Shown: in pieces, positions 17,302-25,084 of the stretch | Layout of the letters: each line of letters begins with the position of its first letter | How positions within the stretch are numbered: the first letter of the stretch is position 1 | Origin: Paludibacteraceae bacterium | GTDB taxonomy: Bacteria > Bacteroidota > Bacteroidia > Bacteroidales > Paludibacteraceae | Length of the DNA: 37,094 nucleotides | Assembly (NCBI GenBank): GCA_017553575.1 | Contig: JAFZKQ010000063.1 | Span: forward strand, 1 to 37,094 | Direction of reading: 5' to 3' | Notes under the pieces: model-generated | Database searches by the model: none | Seen by the model: the letters and a program-made list of their open reading frames with translations, nothing else | What the model was told of the DNA's origin: nothing | Program-made: the position numbers and the translations under genes

Positions 17302-18342
17302 ATGAGAAAAACAATTCCAACATTAGTGGTCCTAACCGCCATCTTCTGTGTGACGGCCTTTTTCGTGGGTAAAGTTTACAAAACAGGGCAAGACCGACCG
17401 CCCCTAAAATACAGCCTCATCCCGAAAAGCACACTCGACGTCTTGAATCGACTAGGCGGCATAAATAGTGGTATCATCGTCGATATCAACGGAGGTGGCA
17501 GTTGGAGCAACGAAAACGACCTCGGCAATCTGGAGGAGGAGAGTTGGTCGAAAGAGGAAGACGAATACTTCATCGTCTACTACCACCGCGACAAGGAGGC
17601 CCTCTGGCAAGGAAGGGCGTTAGACATCGTCCGCGAAGCCAACAAGAACATCCCCATCCTGACTGAGTTGATGGGGAAATACTACTACCCGGCTGACGTG
17701 AACGACCGAAAACTCAGCATCTATCTGCCCGTCACTGAATCCGAATATACCAACGTCATCAGCAAAATACTCGGGCAACCCTTCTCTGACAAAGGCACCA
17801 TCGGACTCACCATATGTACCATCAGCCTCGCCGGTTGTAAGACGGATGGCATTGTTCTGAACCCATGTCTGTTTGAGAGCAAGGACCGCCGAAACGGGTA
17901 TGTCCTCACCCTTCTCCACGAGATGAACCATTATGTCTATAATACCTCGATAGACTACTCGAAGGAGATTGAATATTACAATTGGCAAAAGGAAGGATTG
18001 GCCGATTTCTGTTGTGAACGTAATAAGGGAAGCGACCCTCGCTATTTCCCAACAAACGACCAAATTGATTTCATAAAGGGGAAATGCCGCTTGAGCCAAA
18101 ACTTCCCAGAGGAGACCAATGCTCCTTATTGGGCCGGCGAACAATTCTTCTACTATATGGAGGATACCTACGGTCGGGATTCCCTGAAGAAATTCATCCA
18201 GGAGACCTACACGCAAAAGATCAACGACGTATTCCATGCCCATTCCATCGACGAAAAGACGGAACAGGAGAAATGGGTGCAGAGCCTTCGGCAGAAACGG
18301 GCAACCTTAGATTCGCTCTACGCCGACATCCAAATCCAATAA
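17302..18342 (+). CDS. Membrane-anchored HExxH metallopeptidase (gluzincin-like)
   Basis: 346 residues. The N-terminus (TLVVLTAIFCVTAFFVGKVY) is a signal anchor or uncleaved signal peptide, so the rest should be periplasmic. H206-EMN-H210 in VLTLLHEMNHYVY is a zinc-binding helix and E231 in WQKEGLADF fits the third ligand of gluzincins (typical WLxEGLA motif). The domain begins near residue 85 (DEYFIVYYHRDKEA, a strand typical of MA-clan peptidases with an N-terminal YxVHY-like segment). Four cysteines (CTISLAGC, CC) could form disulfides outside the cytoplasm. It lies 61 bases after the transglutaminase-like gene and 18 bases before the YD-repeat gene, in the same orientation. It may process a surface substrate of the operon's system, but that is inference. 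Confidence 0.75.
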   Translation: MRKTIPTLVVLTAIFCVTAFFVGKVYKTGQDRPPLKYSLIPKSTLDVLNRLGGINSGIIVDINGGGSWSNENDLGNLEEESWSKEEDEYFIVYYHRDKEALWQGRALDIVREANKNIPILTELMGKYYYPADVNDRKLSIYLPVTESEYTNVISKILGQPFSDKGTIGLTICTISLAGCKTDGIVLNPCLFESKDRRNGYVLTLLHEMNHYVYNTSIDYSKEIEYYNWQKEGLADFCCERNKGSDPRYFPTNDQIDFIKGKCRLSQNFPEETNAPYWAGEQFFYYMEDTYGRDSLKKFIQETYTQKINDVFHAHSIDEKTEQEKWVQSLRQKRATLDSLYADIQIQ

Positions 18343-18360
18343 CCCTTTAAAACTCCTCCC

Positions 18361-19893
18361 ATGAAAAGAAGCATCTTACTCCTCGTTCTCCTCCTAAATG
18401 TAACCACCTCCATTTGGGCTTGCACGGAATGCCTTATTCACGATGGTGATTTCGAAGAATATACGTATAAGGGAAACGTCAAAACCGTGCATAAGGTAAG
18501 CCGTTCTATCTACAAAGACAAGCACGGCAACAAAAAGATGGAGAAAGACACCTCAAATAGTTGGTACCTAATCTTTGACCAGCAAAAAGAGTGTATGTTG
18601 ATGGAGAGTAAGACATGCGACCCTGGACTATACGCATTCAAAAAATATGAAAGGTTCAACGGAGAACGGAAACTGGTGGAGTTTAAAATGGTTCGTAGGT
18701 GGAATAATCATCCCGTCATAGACGACAAATACATCTATTCGGAGAACGGTATTCTACAAGAAGAGCAACACCTAAAATCCAAAATTCTCTATAACTCACA
18801 AGGGAAAGAACAATACCGTATATCCTACAAATCACCCAAAGAAATCTCAGAATACAGATATACGTACTATGACCAAAATGGCAACGACACCGCCATTGTC
18901 ATCTTAGACAAAGAACAAAAGCCCCTGCACCGCACAAAAAAGAGATACAACCAATGGGACAAATTGACAGAAGAGTATTACGACGACACGCTCGTCTCCT
19001 ACCATAAGTACGATTCGATAGGTAGGCTCGTGGCAGACTCCTCCGCTTACGATTTGTATGGAGAAAAGGAAGATGAAGACAGAAAAATACCCGGATTATC
19101 AGAGTTCGATTTTGAGGACAACATTTCCACTCCCTCCCTCATAAGAACTTATGAATACGGGGATAGAAGCCTAAAAACCAATTATTTCTTTGTAGAAAAG
19201 GGATTCATTGAGCATACGGAAGAAGTAGAAAAACGCAATGAAAAGAACAAAATAATCGAGTGGAAGTATACCCACTATGACGCACACGGGAAAGAGACTT
19301 TCTCCTATTTACAGAGATACGGAAACGACAATACATCAGAGCCTATTGAAATAGTAGAATATAGAGACGGGAAACTTGTCAGAATCCACAAAAGGAAGGA
19401 AATCTGCAATAAAAATGAGAAAGTCATCACGACAATTGACGGGAGAAATGGGGAAAAACCAGACACGGTCCAAACTGTCACAAAATTCGACGCCAAAGGC
19501 AACATCCTCTCCATTGTGGAATATAAAAATTCCCAGAAAGAGACACAAACCCTCTACACCTATAATAAACGGGGGCAACTGCTTTCTATCGTATCGGAGG
19601 ATGGATATATTGCAAATGATTCCTTCTTGGATATTGACAAAATAGAATACCGCTACGACAAACGACACAATTTGGTGTCGGAAATCGCCTCCCTAAAGGG
19701 AAAAGTGCAAAGAAGGCTTACCTACCATTACGATGCCAAGAATTGTCTGATTTCAAAAGAGAAAGAAGAAAAGGATTGGATTGAGGGGAAATTTCACATT
19801 ACAAAAACAAAATATGACAAGATGGGGAATGCCATCGAAATAGATTATGGACTCTCCATCTATTACATTACGTACACCTATTATGAAGAATAA
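18361..19893 (+). CDS. Secreted YD/RHS-like repeat protein
   Basis: 510 residues with a signal peptide ending before or near WACTEC; the Cys pair may be disulfide bonded. Almost the whole mature part consists of irregular repeats of about 20-25 residues with the pattern Y-D-xx-G-(N/R/K)-L/I plus strand: YYDQNGNDTAIVI, YDSIGRLVADS, HYDAHGKETFSY, KFDAKGNILSIVEY, YNKRGQLLSIV, YDKRHNLVSEIA, YDAKNCLISKE, YDKMGNAIEIDY. This is the YD/RHS-like (and distantly MORN-like) beta-repeat seen in many Bacteroidetes secreted proteins. It has no polymorphic toxin tip and no DPLG-type cleavage site, so it is not a full RHS toxin. It is the last gene of the run, followed by a hairpin terminator. Confidence 0.75.
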   Translation: MKRSILLLVLLLNVTTSIWACTECLIHDGDFEEYTYKGNVKTVHKVSRSIYKDKHGNKKMEKDTSNSWYLIFDQQKECMLMESKTCDPGLYAFKKYERFNGERKLVEFKMVRRWNNHPVIDDKYIYSENGILQEEQHLKSKILYNSQGKEQYRISYKSPKEISEYRYTYYDQNGNDTAIVILDKEQKPLHRTKKRYNQWDKLTEEYYDDTLVSYHKYDSIGRLVADSSAYDLYGEKEDEDRKIPGLSEFDFEDNISTPSLIRTYEYGDRSLKTNYFFVEKGFIEHTEEVEKRNEKNKIIEWKYTHYDAHGKETFSYLQRYGNDNTSEPIEIVEYRDGKLVRIHKRKEICNKNEKVITTIDGRNGEKPDTVQTVTKFDAKGNILSIVEYKNSQKETQTLYTYNKRGQLLSIVSEDGYIANDSFLDIDKIEYRYDKRHNLVSEIASLKGKVQRRLTYHYDAKNCLISKEKEEKDWIEGKFHITKTKYDKMGNAIEIDYGLSIYYITYTYYEE

Positions 19894-19905
19894 CCGCAAC
19901 GTTTT

Positions 19906-19933
19906 GTAGAGGCAAGGCATACCTTGCCTCTAC
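19906..19933. repeat. Perfect 12-bp inverted repeat between convergent genes
   Basis: GTAGAGGCAAGG (19906-19917), loop CATA, CCTTGCCTCTAC (19922-19933). It lies in the 42-base gap between the converging stops of the YD-repeat and zincin genes. It has only weak flanking T-runs (TTTT before it and ATTT after), so it could act as a bidirectional terminator or be a dispersed palindromic (REP-like) element. Confidence 0.7.
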
Positions 19934-19935
19934 GG

Positions 19936-22035
19936 TTATTTCACCATCACCTTCCGCACACTGCCATCGTCCATCTTCAGAAGGTTGAAGCCCTGCCTCA
20001 ACGAAGGAATCCGCACACCGGAAATCGTAAAAATAGCGACTGGTTGTGCCTCATCAGAAGTAAGTATTGGCAACCGGGTGATCTCCTCCTTCAACTCGTA
20101 GCCCGTACGCCCATCCGTGATGTGAATATGGAAGACAAAGGTAGCCACGGCCGTCTTGCCCCCCTTCTGATATTTGATGGCTTGCCGAATGGTGAAGTCG
20201 GAACCGTTTTTCACTTTGCCCGGATACTGTCCGAGGGAGAAGGTAAGACTGTTGGCATCGAACTCACTGAAAACGTAACCCGACGCATAGTCGCACCGAT
20301 TGCCTGCGGCCGAGAACCAATGTCCGTACCCATTTGCGGATGAGGCGGAGTTGTTGATCGCTCCATTGGCATCAACCGCATAGAACATAGCCTGTCCATC
20401 GGTCGGTCCCGCACTCGTCCATTTCGTAAGCAGGGCACCCACAGCCGATGCCTGCATCTGAAAAGCCGTTCCCAAACTCGATGCGGCAGCGCCCTCCACC
20501 TTCAAACTGATTCCTTGATAAACGCTCGACGAAGCAGGGAAATAGACATCGTAAGCGATCTCCACGTCGCTGATGGCCTCCGCATTGGAGATATCCGCCG
20601 CCCCGAAAAGATTCGTTCCATTGAACTCAACCGTATAAGGCCACTGGTCATCATTCGTTATATCTTCATCCCATTTGTGTTGGATATACTCCGACGGAGC
20701 GGGAGAGACGACCAAGAACAATTTCTTCACACCCTCCGGCACCACACAACTCACATCGGCGCTCGCCTCGGCATTTGCGTCGGCATCGGAGCAATAGACC
20801 GTCTCTTCATAAAAGTACCTTCTTGAACCGTCGTCCATAAGAGCCACATAGCCAAGATGGAAGCCACGAGACGAATATTGAGGGAAGAGGTTATAGGTGG
20901 AGACGTTTGCTGCGACAAATCGTTCTCCGTTGAAATACTGCTTTGCATCTCCAGCCAAAAGAGGCGCGCCTTTCGCCAACGAGGTGAAATGAGTCGAGAT
21001 TTCCGTACCCGCCTTCGGCACATTAAGTTGGACGATGTTGAAGCCCGTACTTTGAGGGCAACTGCTATAGGTCACCTGATACTTCGTGCCCCCCAAGGCA
21101 CAATAATCATATCGGAGCGTACCGATATAATTTGCTGCCTCATCACGCACATTTTCCATGTCCATTGTCGCCATTTCCATCGCATAATGGAAGTATTCCA
21201 TATAATGATCCGCCACGCTCATGTTCATCATTTTCATAAAACTCTCGTTCGGGTCAGCGCCATAGCCAGGATTAAATCGCCAAAGTTTTCCGATGACATC
21301 GATGCCATACTGCTCTGCGAGGTAATAGTGCCACCAATACGATTGGTACCGATGCCACTCGTGCGTCATAGCGTAGTTGTGCGTGTTTTTAAACAAGTTC
21401 CAACTCTGCTCCCATTTCAAATCCGGATACGACTGGTTAGCTTGCCATTGGGCCGTCTGTTCCCAGAAGGTAGAACCGTTTCCGATGGCGGTTCGGAAAC
21501 CCGAATAGCCCTTAAGGTCGGAATAGACCTGATACTGGAAGGAGTGGCCGACCTCATGACCCACCGAATGACCGACGGGCTTACTAGTCCTGGGGCTAAG
21601 CCAAAGAGCACCGATGACATCATCGTAGCCTCCTCCGTAACAGACCCACTCCGTCGTATGGTTGAGGAGAATCATCATCTTATATTTCGAAACGTTGGAG
21701 TTACCCTCGTCGCAAAAGGCAAGCCTGCCGATGTTCATGGCATAGAACCCCTCACACTTCTTCAACAAGTCATCAATATCCACGCTGTAGGCAGAAGGAG
21801 CATACGTAGGGTTCGTGTTACCATAATACTTATCCCAATAAACGATGAAATTGTCGCTCTCCTTCGAGCGTGTTTTGGACCATGTATATTGATTGTTCGG
21901 GTCGTTTTCACTATAAATCAAAGTATCCGTCCTGTTTTTCCATTCCCGAGGAATGTAAAGACCTTTCTGCGCTGACACAGCGAAGGAGCAGAGCCATGAC
22001 AGCAAAACGAATAATATGAAAGTTCTTGTTTTCAT
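19936..22035 (-). CDS. Secreted zinc metallopeptidase, DUF6055/DUF4859-like, with sorting tail
   Basis: 699 residues with a signal peptide (MKTRTFILFVLLSWLCSFAVSAQ). Residues 50-340 hold the peptidase-like domain: SDNFIVYWDKYYG, then H160-EVG-H164 in VGHSVGHEVGHSF, and E192 in FWEQTAQWQ, which fits the third zinc ligand. This arrangement corresponds to DUF6055. Residues from about 480 (VEIAYDVYFPASSSV ... FHIHITDGRTGYEL) look like DUF4859. The last 40 residues (AIFTISGVRIPSLRQGFNLLKMDDGSVRKVMVK) are the short T9SS type A-like tail common in Bacteroidales. It is therefore probably a surface or secreted enzyme, with unknown substrate. It is encoded alone on the minus strand, convergent with the VWA/tubulin operon. 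A long antisense ORF opposite it is a shadow. Confidence 0.85.
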   Translation of the reverse strand: MKTRTFILFVLLSWLCSFAVSAQKGLYIPREWKNRTDTLIYSENDPNNQYTWSKTRSKESDNFIVYWDKYYGNTNPTYAPSAYSVDIDDLLKKCEGFYAMNIGRLAFCDEGNSNVSKYKMMILLNHTTEWVCYGGGYDDVIGALWLSPRTSKPVGHSVGHEVGHSFQYQVYSDLKGYSGFRTAIGNGSTFWEQTAQWQANQSYPDLKWEQSWNLFKNTHNYAMTHEWHRYQSYWWHYYLAEQYGIDVIGKLWRFNPGYGADPNESFMKMMNMSVADHYMEYFHYAMEMATMDMENVRDEAANYIGTLRYDYCALGGTKYQVTYSSCPQSTGFNIVQLNVPKAGTEISTHFTSLAKGAPLLAGDAKQYFNGERFVAANVSTYNLFPQYSSRGFHLGYVALMDDGSRRYFYEETVYCSDADANAEASADVSCVVPEGVKKLFLVVSPAPSEYIQHKWDEDITNDDQWPYTVEFNGTNLFGAADISNAEAISDVEIAYDVYFPASSSVYQGISLKVEGAAASSLGTAFQMQASAVGALLTKWTSAGPTDGQAMFYAVDANGAINNSASSANGYGHWFSAAGNRCDYASGYVFSEFDANSLTFSLGQYPGKVKNGSDFTIRQAIKYQKGGKTAVATFVFHIHITDGRTGYELKEEITRLPILTSDEAQPVAIFTISGVRIPSLRQGFNLLKMDDGSVRKVMVK

Positions 22036-22418
22036 GCTAAATAGTAATCAGTCCTCGCACTTCACCAAGGATTGCACCTTGCTTCGTGCCAATTTGTTTC
22101 GGAAAAGAATGAGCCAACCGACTTGCACAAGGAGTCAGACAGTCCTAATCTGCTCTTATGGGTAAAGTTAGCACAAAATGGAGAATTGACAACAAAAAGA
22201 GAAGATAAAATAGAAAGATGAGATTCGATACGACATTTAACCGCTTGCCAGATGAACACTGAAATAAAAAAGCCAATAACTTTTCATCATGGGTGCCATG
22301 AATGGCTTATCCGTATAGCCTTGGGAATGAATGTGGCATGGGAACACACTCCAAAAGGGCTAAAGGAGGTTTGTTCAGAAGAGGGACAATCCTCCTCTTC
22401 TTTTTACCCTCATAACAA
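22036..22418. other. Intergenic stretch with a plus-strand terminator-like hairpin
   Basis: A 383-base stretch without a gene I can support. It separates the 5' end of the zincin gene from the 3' end of folB. AGAAGAGG (22377-22384) pairs with CCTCTTCT (22394-22401), followed by TTTT on the plus strand only. On the plus strand, 22252-22509 is an open 85-codon frame that overlaps folB antisense; it has no recognisable domain. A possible weak -7 box for the zincin gene is TAACTTTA on the minus strand (22170-22163). Confidence 0.4.
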
Positions 22419-22772
22419 TCACGACCGAACCACCACCGTTGCCCGATCCATCTCGCCCGTCACAGGCGGGTTCAATTTAGAGACCTTGACCTCAATTTCT
22501 TCAATTTGAGGGAAACGTTGCTTCACCGATTGTAGGATACGACCCGCCACATGCTCTATCAGTTTTGAAGGAACATGCATCTCCTTCTTTACCAAATCAT
22601 ACACAACAGCATAATTGATTGTCCCCTCCAAATCGTCCGTCGCCATAGCTTGGGAAAAATCTACATCGAGAGAGAGGGAGACTTCATACTCACCTCCCAC
22701 CACCGTCTCCTCCGGCATAACACCGTGAAAAGCGTGGAAGCGCATCTTCTCCAAAACAATCTTCGTCACCAT
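22419..22772 (-). CDS. folB: Dihydroneopterin aldolase
   Basis: 117 residues, the normal length of FolB, which cleaves 7,8-dihydroneopterin to 6-hydroxymethyl-dihydropterin and glycolaldehyde in folate synthesis. Family features seen: the opening strand IVLEKMRFHAFHGVMPEE (FHG-x-x-PEE), E-x-Y-x-V-x-L strand, INYAVVYDLV (the conserved Y-x-x-V/LYD element), LIEHVAGRI with the active-site region, and VSKLNPPVTGEMDRATVVV with the conserved K-x-x-P near the end. It is the last gene of a minus-strand operon, only three bases downstream of rsmD. The pairing with rsmD seems to be one of convenience rather than pathway. Confidence 0.95.
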   Translation of the reverse strand: MVTKIVLEKMRFHAFHGVMPEETVVGGEYEVSLSLDVDFSQAMATDDLEGTINYAVVYDLVKKEMHVPSKLIEHVAGRILQSVKQRFPQIEEIEVKVSKLNPPVTGEMDRATVVVRS

Positions 22773-22775
22773 AAA

Positions 22776-23306
22776 TCACTTGAAAAATGAGAAATTGACA
22801 TGACCATAGTTCCGATGGTCATAAAAATGCGGGTGGGAAGAGAATGAGAAATCTTTCGGATGTTCCAAAATCAACATGCCCTCTTCAGCCAACAAGCCAT
22901 AGGAAAAAATCTTATCCGGAATATTCGGCAACTCTTTGTGGTCGTAAGGAGGATCGGCAAAAATCAGATCATACTTTGCCCCCGTACGCTCAATGAACTT
23001 AAACGTATCCGTCTTCAAGGCATTGATGCTTTCCACACCCAATTCGGCAATCACCTTCTTAATAAACGAATAATTGATGGAGTTCAGCTCCAAAAGGGTT
23101 ATATCACGGCAACCACGAGAAGCAAACTCCAAGCTGATATTGCCCGTGCCCCCGAACATATCCAAGACCTTCAACTCCTCGAAATCAACCATATTGTTCA
23201 TGATATTGAACAAGCCCTCCTTGGCAATGTCCGTCGTTGGACGCGCCTTCAAATTGGCAGGCGGGTTGAACCTTCTGCCTTTGTATATTCCACTTACAAT
23301 ACGCAT
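22776..23306 (-). CDS. rsmD: 16S rRNA (guanine966-N2)-methyltransferase RsmD
   Basis: 176 residues, standard for RsmD. The N-terminus MRIVSGIYKGRRFNPP and RPTTDIAKEGLFNIM are the RsmD signature (RI.GG..rgr.l..P....RPT.d..ke.lFn.l). VLDMFGGTGNISLE is the SAM-binding motif I and FADPPY is the N-methyltransferase motif IV (DPPY). It modifies G966 of 16S rRNA in the small ribosomal subunit. The start at 23306 overlaps the end of the upstream DUF3822 gene by 13 bases, pointing to coupled translation. Confidence 0.95.
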   Translation of the reverse strand: MRIVSGIYKGRRFNPPANLKARPTTDIAKEGLFNIMNNMVDFEELKVLDMFGGTGNISLEFASRGCRDITLLELNSINYSFIKKVIAELGVESINALKTDTFKFIERTGAKYDLIFADPPYDHKELPNIPDKIFSYGLLAEEGMLILEHPKDFSFSSHPHFYDHRNYGHVNFSFFK

Positions 23307-24142
23307 AACGGTATATTGAATAAATTCAAGTATCGTTCAGGATTTTCCACCTTCTCGAAGGCTTCCGAAAGCGAAGCTGGCTTTGCCGCAATACGGACAT
23401 TCTTCAGATAGCGCCTCAAGGCAGAGAGCAGGCCCTCATCGAGGACTCCCCCGACGGTGGTCACCGACTTATATTGATCCAAGCCGAACAAATCATAGAC
23501 GCCCAAGACAAAATAGAGGAATTCGTCCTCATTCCGGAAAGGGTATGTATTGGCGATTTGGAGTTTTCCGTTGACCACGACCACCAAGTCCACCGATCCC
23601 CGGTGCAGATTCAAGAACAAGTTCGCATCGGAATGCTTTCGGTTCTCCATAACGGAGAATTGGATGAAGACGCTTTGGCGATTGACAAAACGCACATTGG
23701 GAAGAGAAGCACGAACCGCCTGCACGAAATCCGTTTGGAGCGCATAAATGGTATTCACATCAAGAACCTTCAACGAATCCACCTGAAGCTGCAAAGACTC
23801 CTTCAAGCCGCCACGCATCAGTTTCCAAACGGCAAGAGCGTCCGACTCCTGAAAAATGTCCATCGGCACCAACTCGTAGTCCGAATCCTCCTCCAAAAAC
23901 AGCACTTGCGAAAACGGAGATTTCAAGAGGGAATGAGTCTGCGCATAAGCAGAAAGAACCTCCTCCGAAGTTTTCCCAGGCTCAGAGACCTCCATGAAAT
24001 AGAGCAGTCCATCCCTCTTACGGTCATAGACAATAAAACAAAATCCATTCGGTATAAACCGAATGGACATTGTATATTCTATCGTATTAGACAGGTCAAA
24101 AGCCTTGTCGGCGATTTCCGTCAACACTCCCTTTTGCTGCAT
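23294..24142 (-). CDS. DUF3822 family protein, possible actin-fold
   Basis: 282 residues matching DUF3822, a Bacteroidetes family usually encoded beside rsmD. Function unknown. The second half shows an order resembling the actin/PilM-type ATPase fold: LFLNLHRGSVDLVVVVNGKLQIANTY (a phosphate-1-like beta hairpin, but without the usual D-x-G), helix EDEFLYFVLGVYDLFGL, then VTTVGGVLDEGLLSALRRYL (GG motif followed by helix). The lack of D-x-G argues against ATP hydrolysis. The start overlaps the stop of the upstream gene by one base (TAATG) and the end overlaps rsmD, so the operon is tightly coupled. The fold comment is inference. Confidence 0.8.
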   Translation of the reverse strand: MQQKGVLTEIADKAFDLSNTIEYTMSIRFIPNGFCFIVYDRKRDGLLYFMEVSEPGKTSEEVLSAYAQTHSLLKSPFSQVLFLEEDSDYELVPMDIFQESDALAVWKLMRGGLKESLQLQVDSLKVLDVNTIYALQTDFVQAVRASLPNVRFVNRQSVFIQFSVMENRKHSDANLFLNLHRGSVDLVVVVNGKLQIANTYPFRNEDEFLYFVLGVYDLFGLDQYKSVTTVGGVLDEGLLSALRRYLKNVRIAAKPASLSEAFEKVENPERYLNLFNIPLCVL

Positions 24143-24828
24143 TACTCCCAGTTACCTGCGTTGTTGTTAGACTCGTAGATGTCACCCACCTTAAGTCCTT
24201 CGTAACGGCCCAAAGTCTCAGCTTGCTTTACCAAGTTTATAATCTCTTGATTATTCAAGCCATTCAAATAGACCTTATAAGGAACCTTAGCCTCGAACAA
24301 AGGAATTTTTGTATTTGACTTAGTGACATACTCGCCCGTTGCCATCTCAAACTTCTGGCCGTTCGTGAAAGGAACATAAGCCAAAGAATCCAAGCCTGGA
24401 TAGTTCTCACCGAACAAAGACTTCTTTACGCTAACATACGATGTATCACGTCTGAAGTTTGCAAGGAATTGATCAAGATCCTCGATGTCGTATTTTGCAG
24501 CCTCCTCAGGCGTAGACAACTTCAATGCGATGGAATCCGTCAAACCCTTCTCCAATTGATGGTCTGTCAATTCACCCAACTTCATGACTACAGGAATCTG
24601 CTCGTTGTTGATGAAATAAATAAGGGTATCGAAACTTGCCGTATACTTACCGTGCAACTCCTTGTACTGAACTTGCGCCTTTCTAATGTCCTTGAGGCGT
24701 TGAATAACTGCGTTGTCCCTCTGTGCCTTCTTCTCATTGAACTCGATTGGAGTCATTATACTGCTGTAACACATGTATGCCATCAATATGCTGGCAACAA
24801 TCAACAAGCTTTTGAAAACAATTCTCAT
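24142..24828 (-). CDS. Conserved Bacteroidales protein, N-terminal TM, pseudopilin-like
   Basis: 228 residues. One hydrophobic segment at residues 7-24 (SLLIVASILMAYMCYSSI) is followed by a long helix (FNEKKAQRDNAVIQRLKDIRKAQVQYKELHGKYTASFDTLI) whose last part resembles the helix-loop of pseudopilins (Q-x-x-Y-x-x-x-H/N-G-x-Y). The remainder is alternating beta and helix with no catalytic motif. No prepilin peptidase site (G/F-T-L-x-E) is present, so it is not a classical pilin. First gene of a four-gene minus-strand operon with DUF3822, rsmD and folB, behind a good -7 box. Function unknown. Confidence 0.75.
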   Translation of the reverse strand: MRIVFKSLLIVASILMAYMCYSSIMTPIEFNEKKAQRDNAVIQRLKDIRKAQVQYKELHGKYTASFDTLIYFINNEQIPVVMKLGELTDHQLEKGLTDSIALKLSTPEEAAKYDIEDLDQFLANFRRDTSYVSVKKSLFGENYPGLDSLAYVPFTNGQKFEMATGEYVTKSNTKIPLFEAKVPYKVYLNGLNNQEIINLVKQAETLGRYEGLKVGDIYESNNNAGNWE

Positions 24829-24875
24829 ATTATATTATTTTTTATTATTTTTTGCTTTCTGCCTATGTTTAACGT

Positions 24876-24884
24876 GCAAATTTA
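24876..24884 (-). promoter_or_regulatory. Bacteroidetes -7 box for the rsmD/folB operon
   Basis: Minus-strand TAAATTTGC (24884 to 24876) is an exact TAnnTTTG-C match 48 bases before the start at 24828. No convincing -33 is seen at the standard spacing. Confidence 0.55.
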
Positions 24885-24968
24885 AAAAAGAAATAACGAT
24901 AATGAAACCTTTCGCCCAAAGTTTTTCCCTTCATAAGCACAAATATTTAAAAAAGCCGACGGATCTTA

Positions 24969-24999
24969 TTGCAGGAACCGCAAAATAACGGTAATTTTA
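24969..24999 (+). promoter_or_regulatory. Candidate promoter for helicase/mtnN
   Basis: TTG at 24969-24971, 20 bases of spacer, then TAATTTTA at 24992-24999 (one mismatch from TAnnTTTG). It lies 86 bases before the chosen helicase start. Confidence 0.35.
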
Positions 25000-25084
25000 A
25001 TCGTTGGTTCCGCCTTAGTCGCCCTCTTGCCAGAGAATGAAACGGCACGACGACTACCGAACCCTCACTTCTACAAAAAACAAG

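Noticed and set aside
18361..19893. RHS toxin
   Set aside because: YD-like repeats are present, but there is no core-closing motif, no variable C-terminal toxin tip and no immunity gene.
20857..21975. 372-codon plus-strand frame opposite the zincin gene
   Set aside because: Its translation is poor in domain patterns and rich in residues typical of antisense reading; the minus-strand gene has signal peptide, HEVGH motif and sorting tail.
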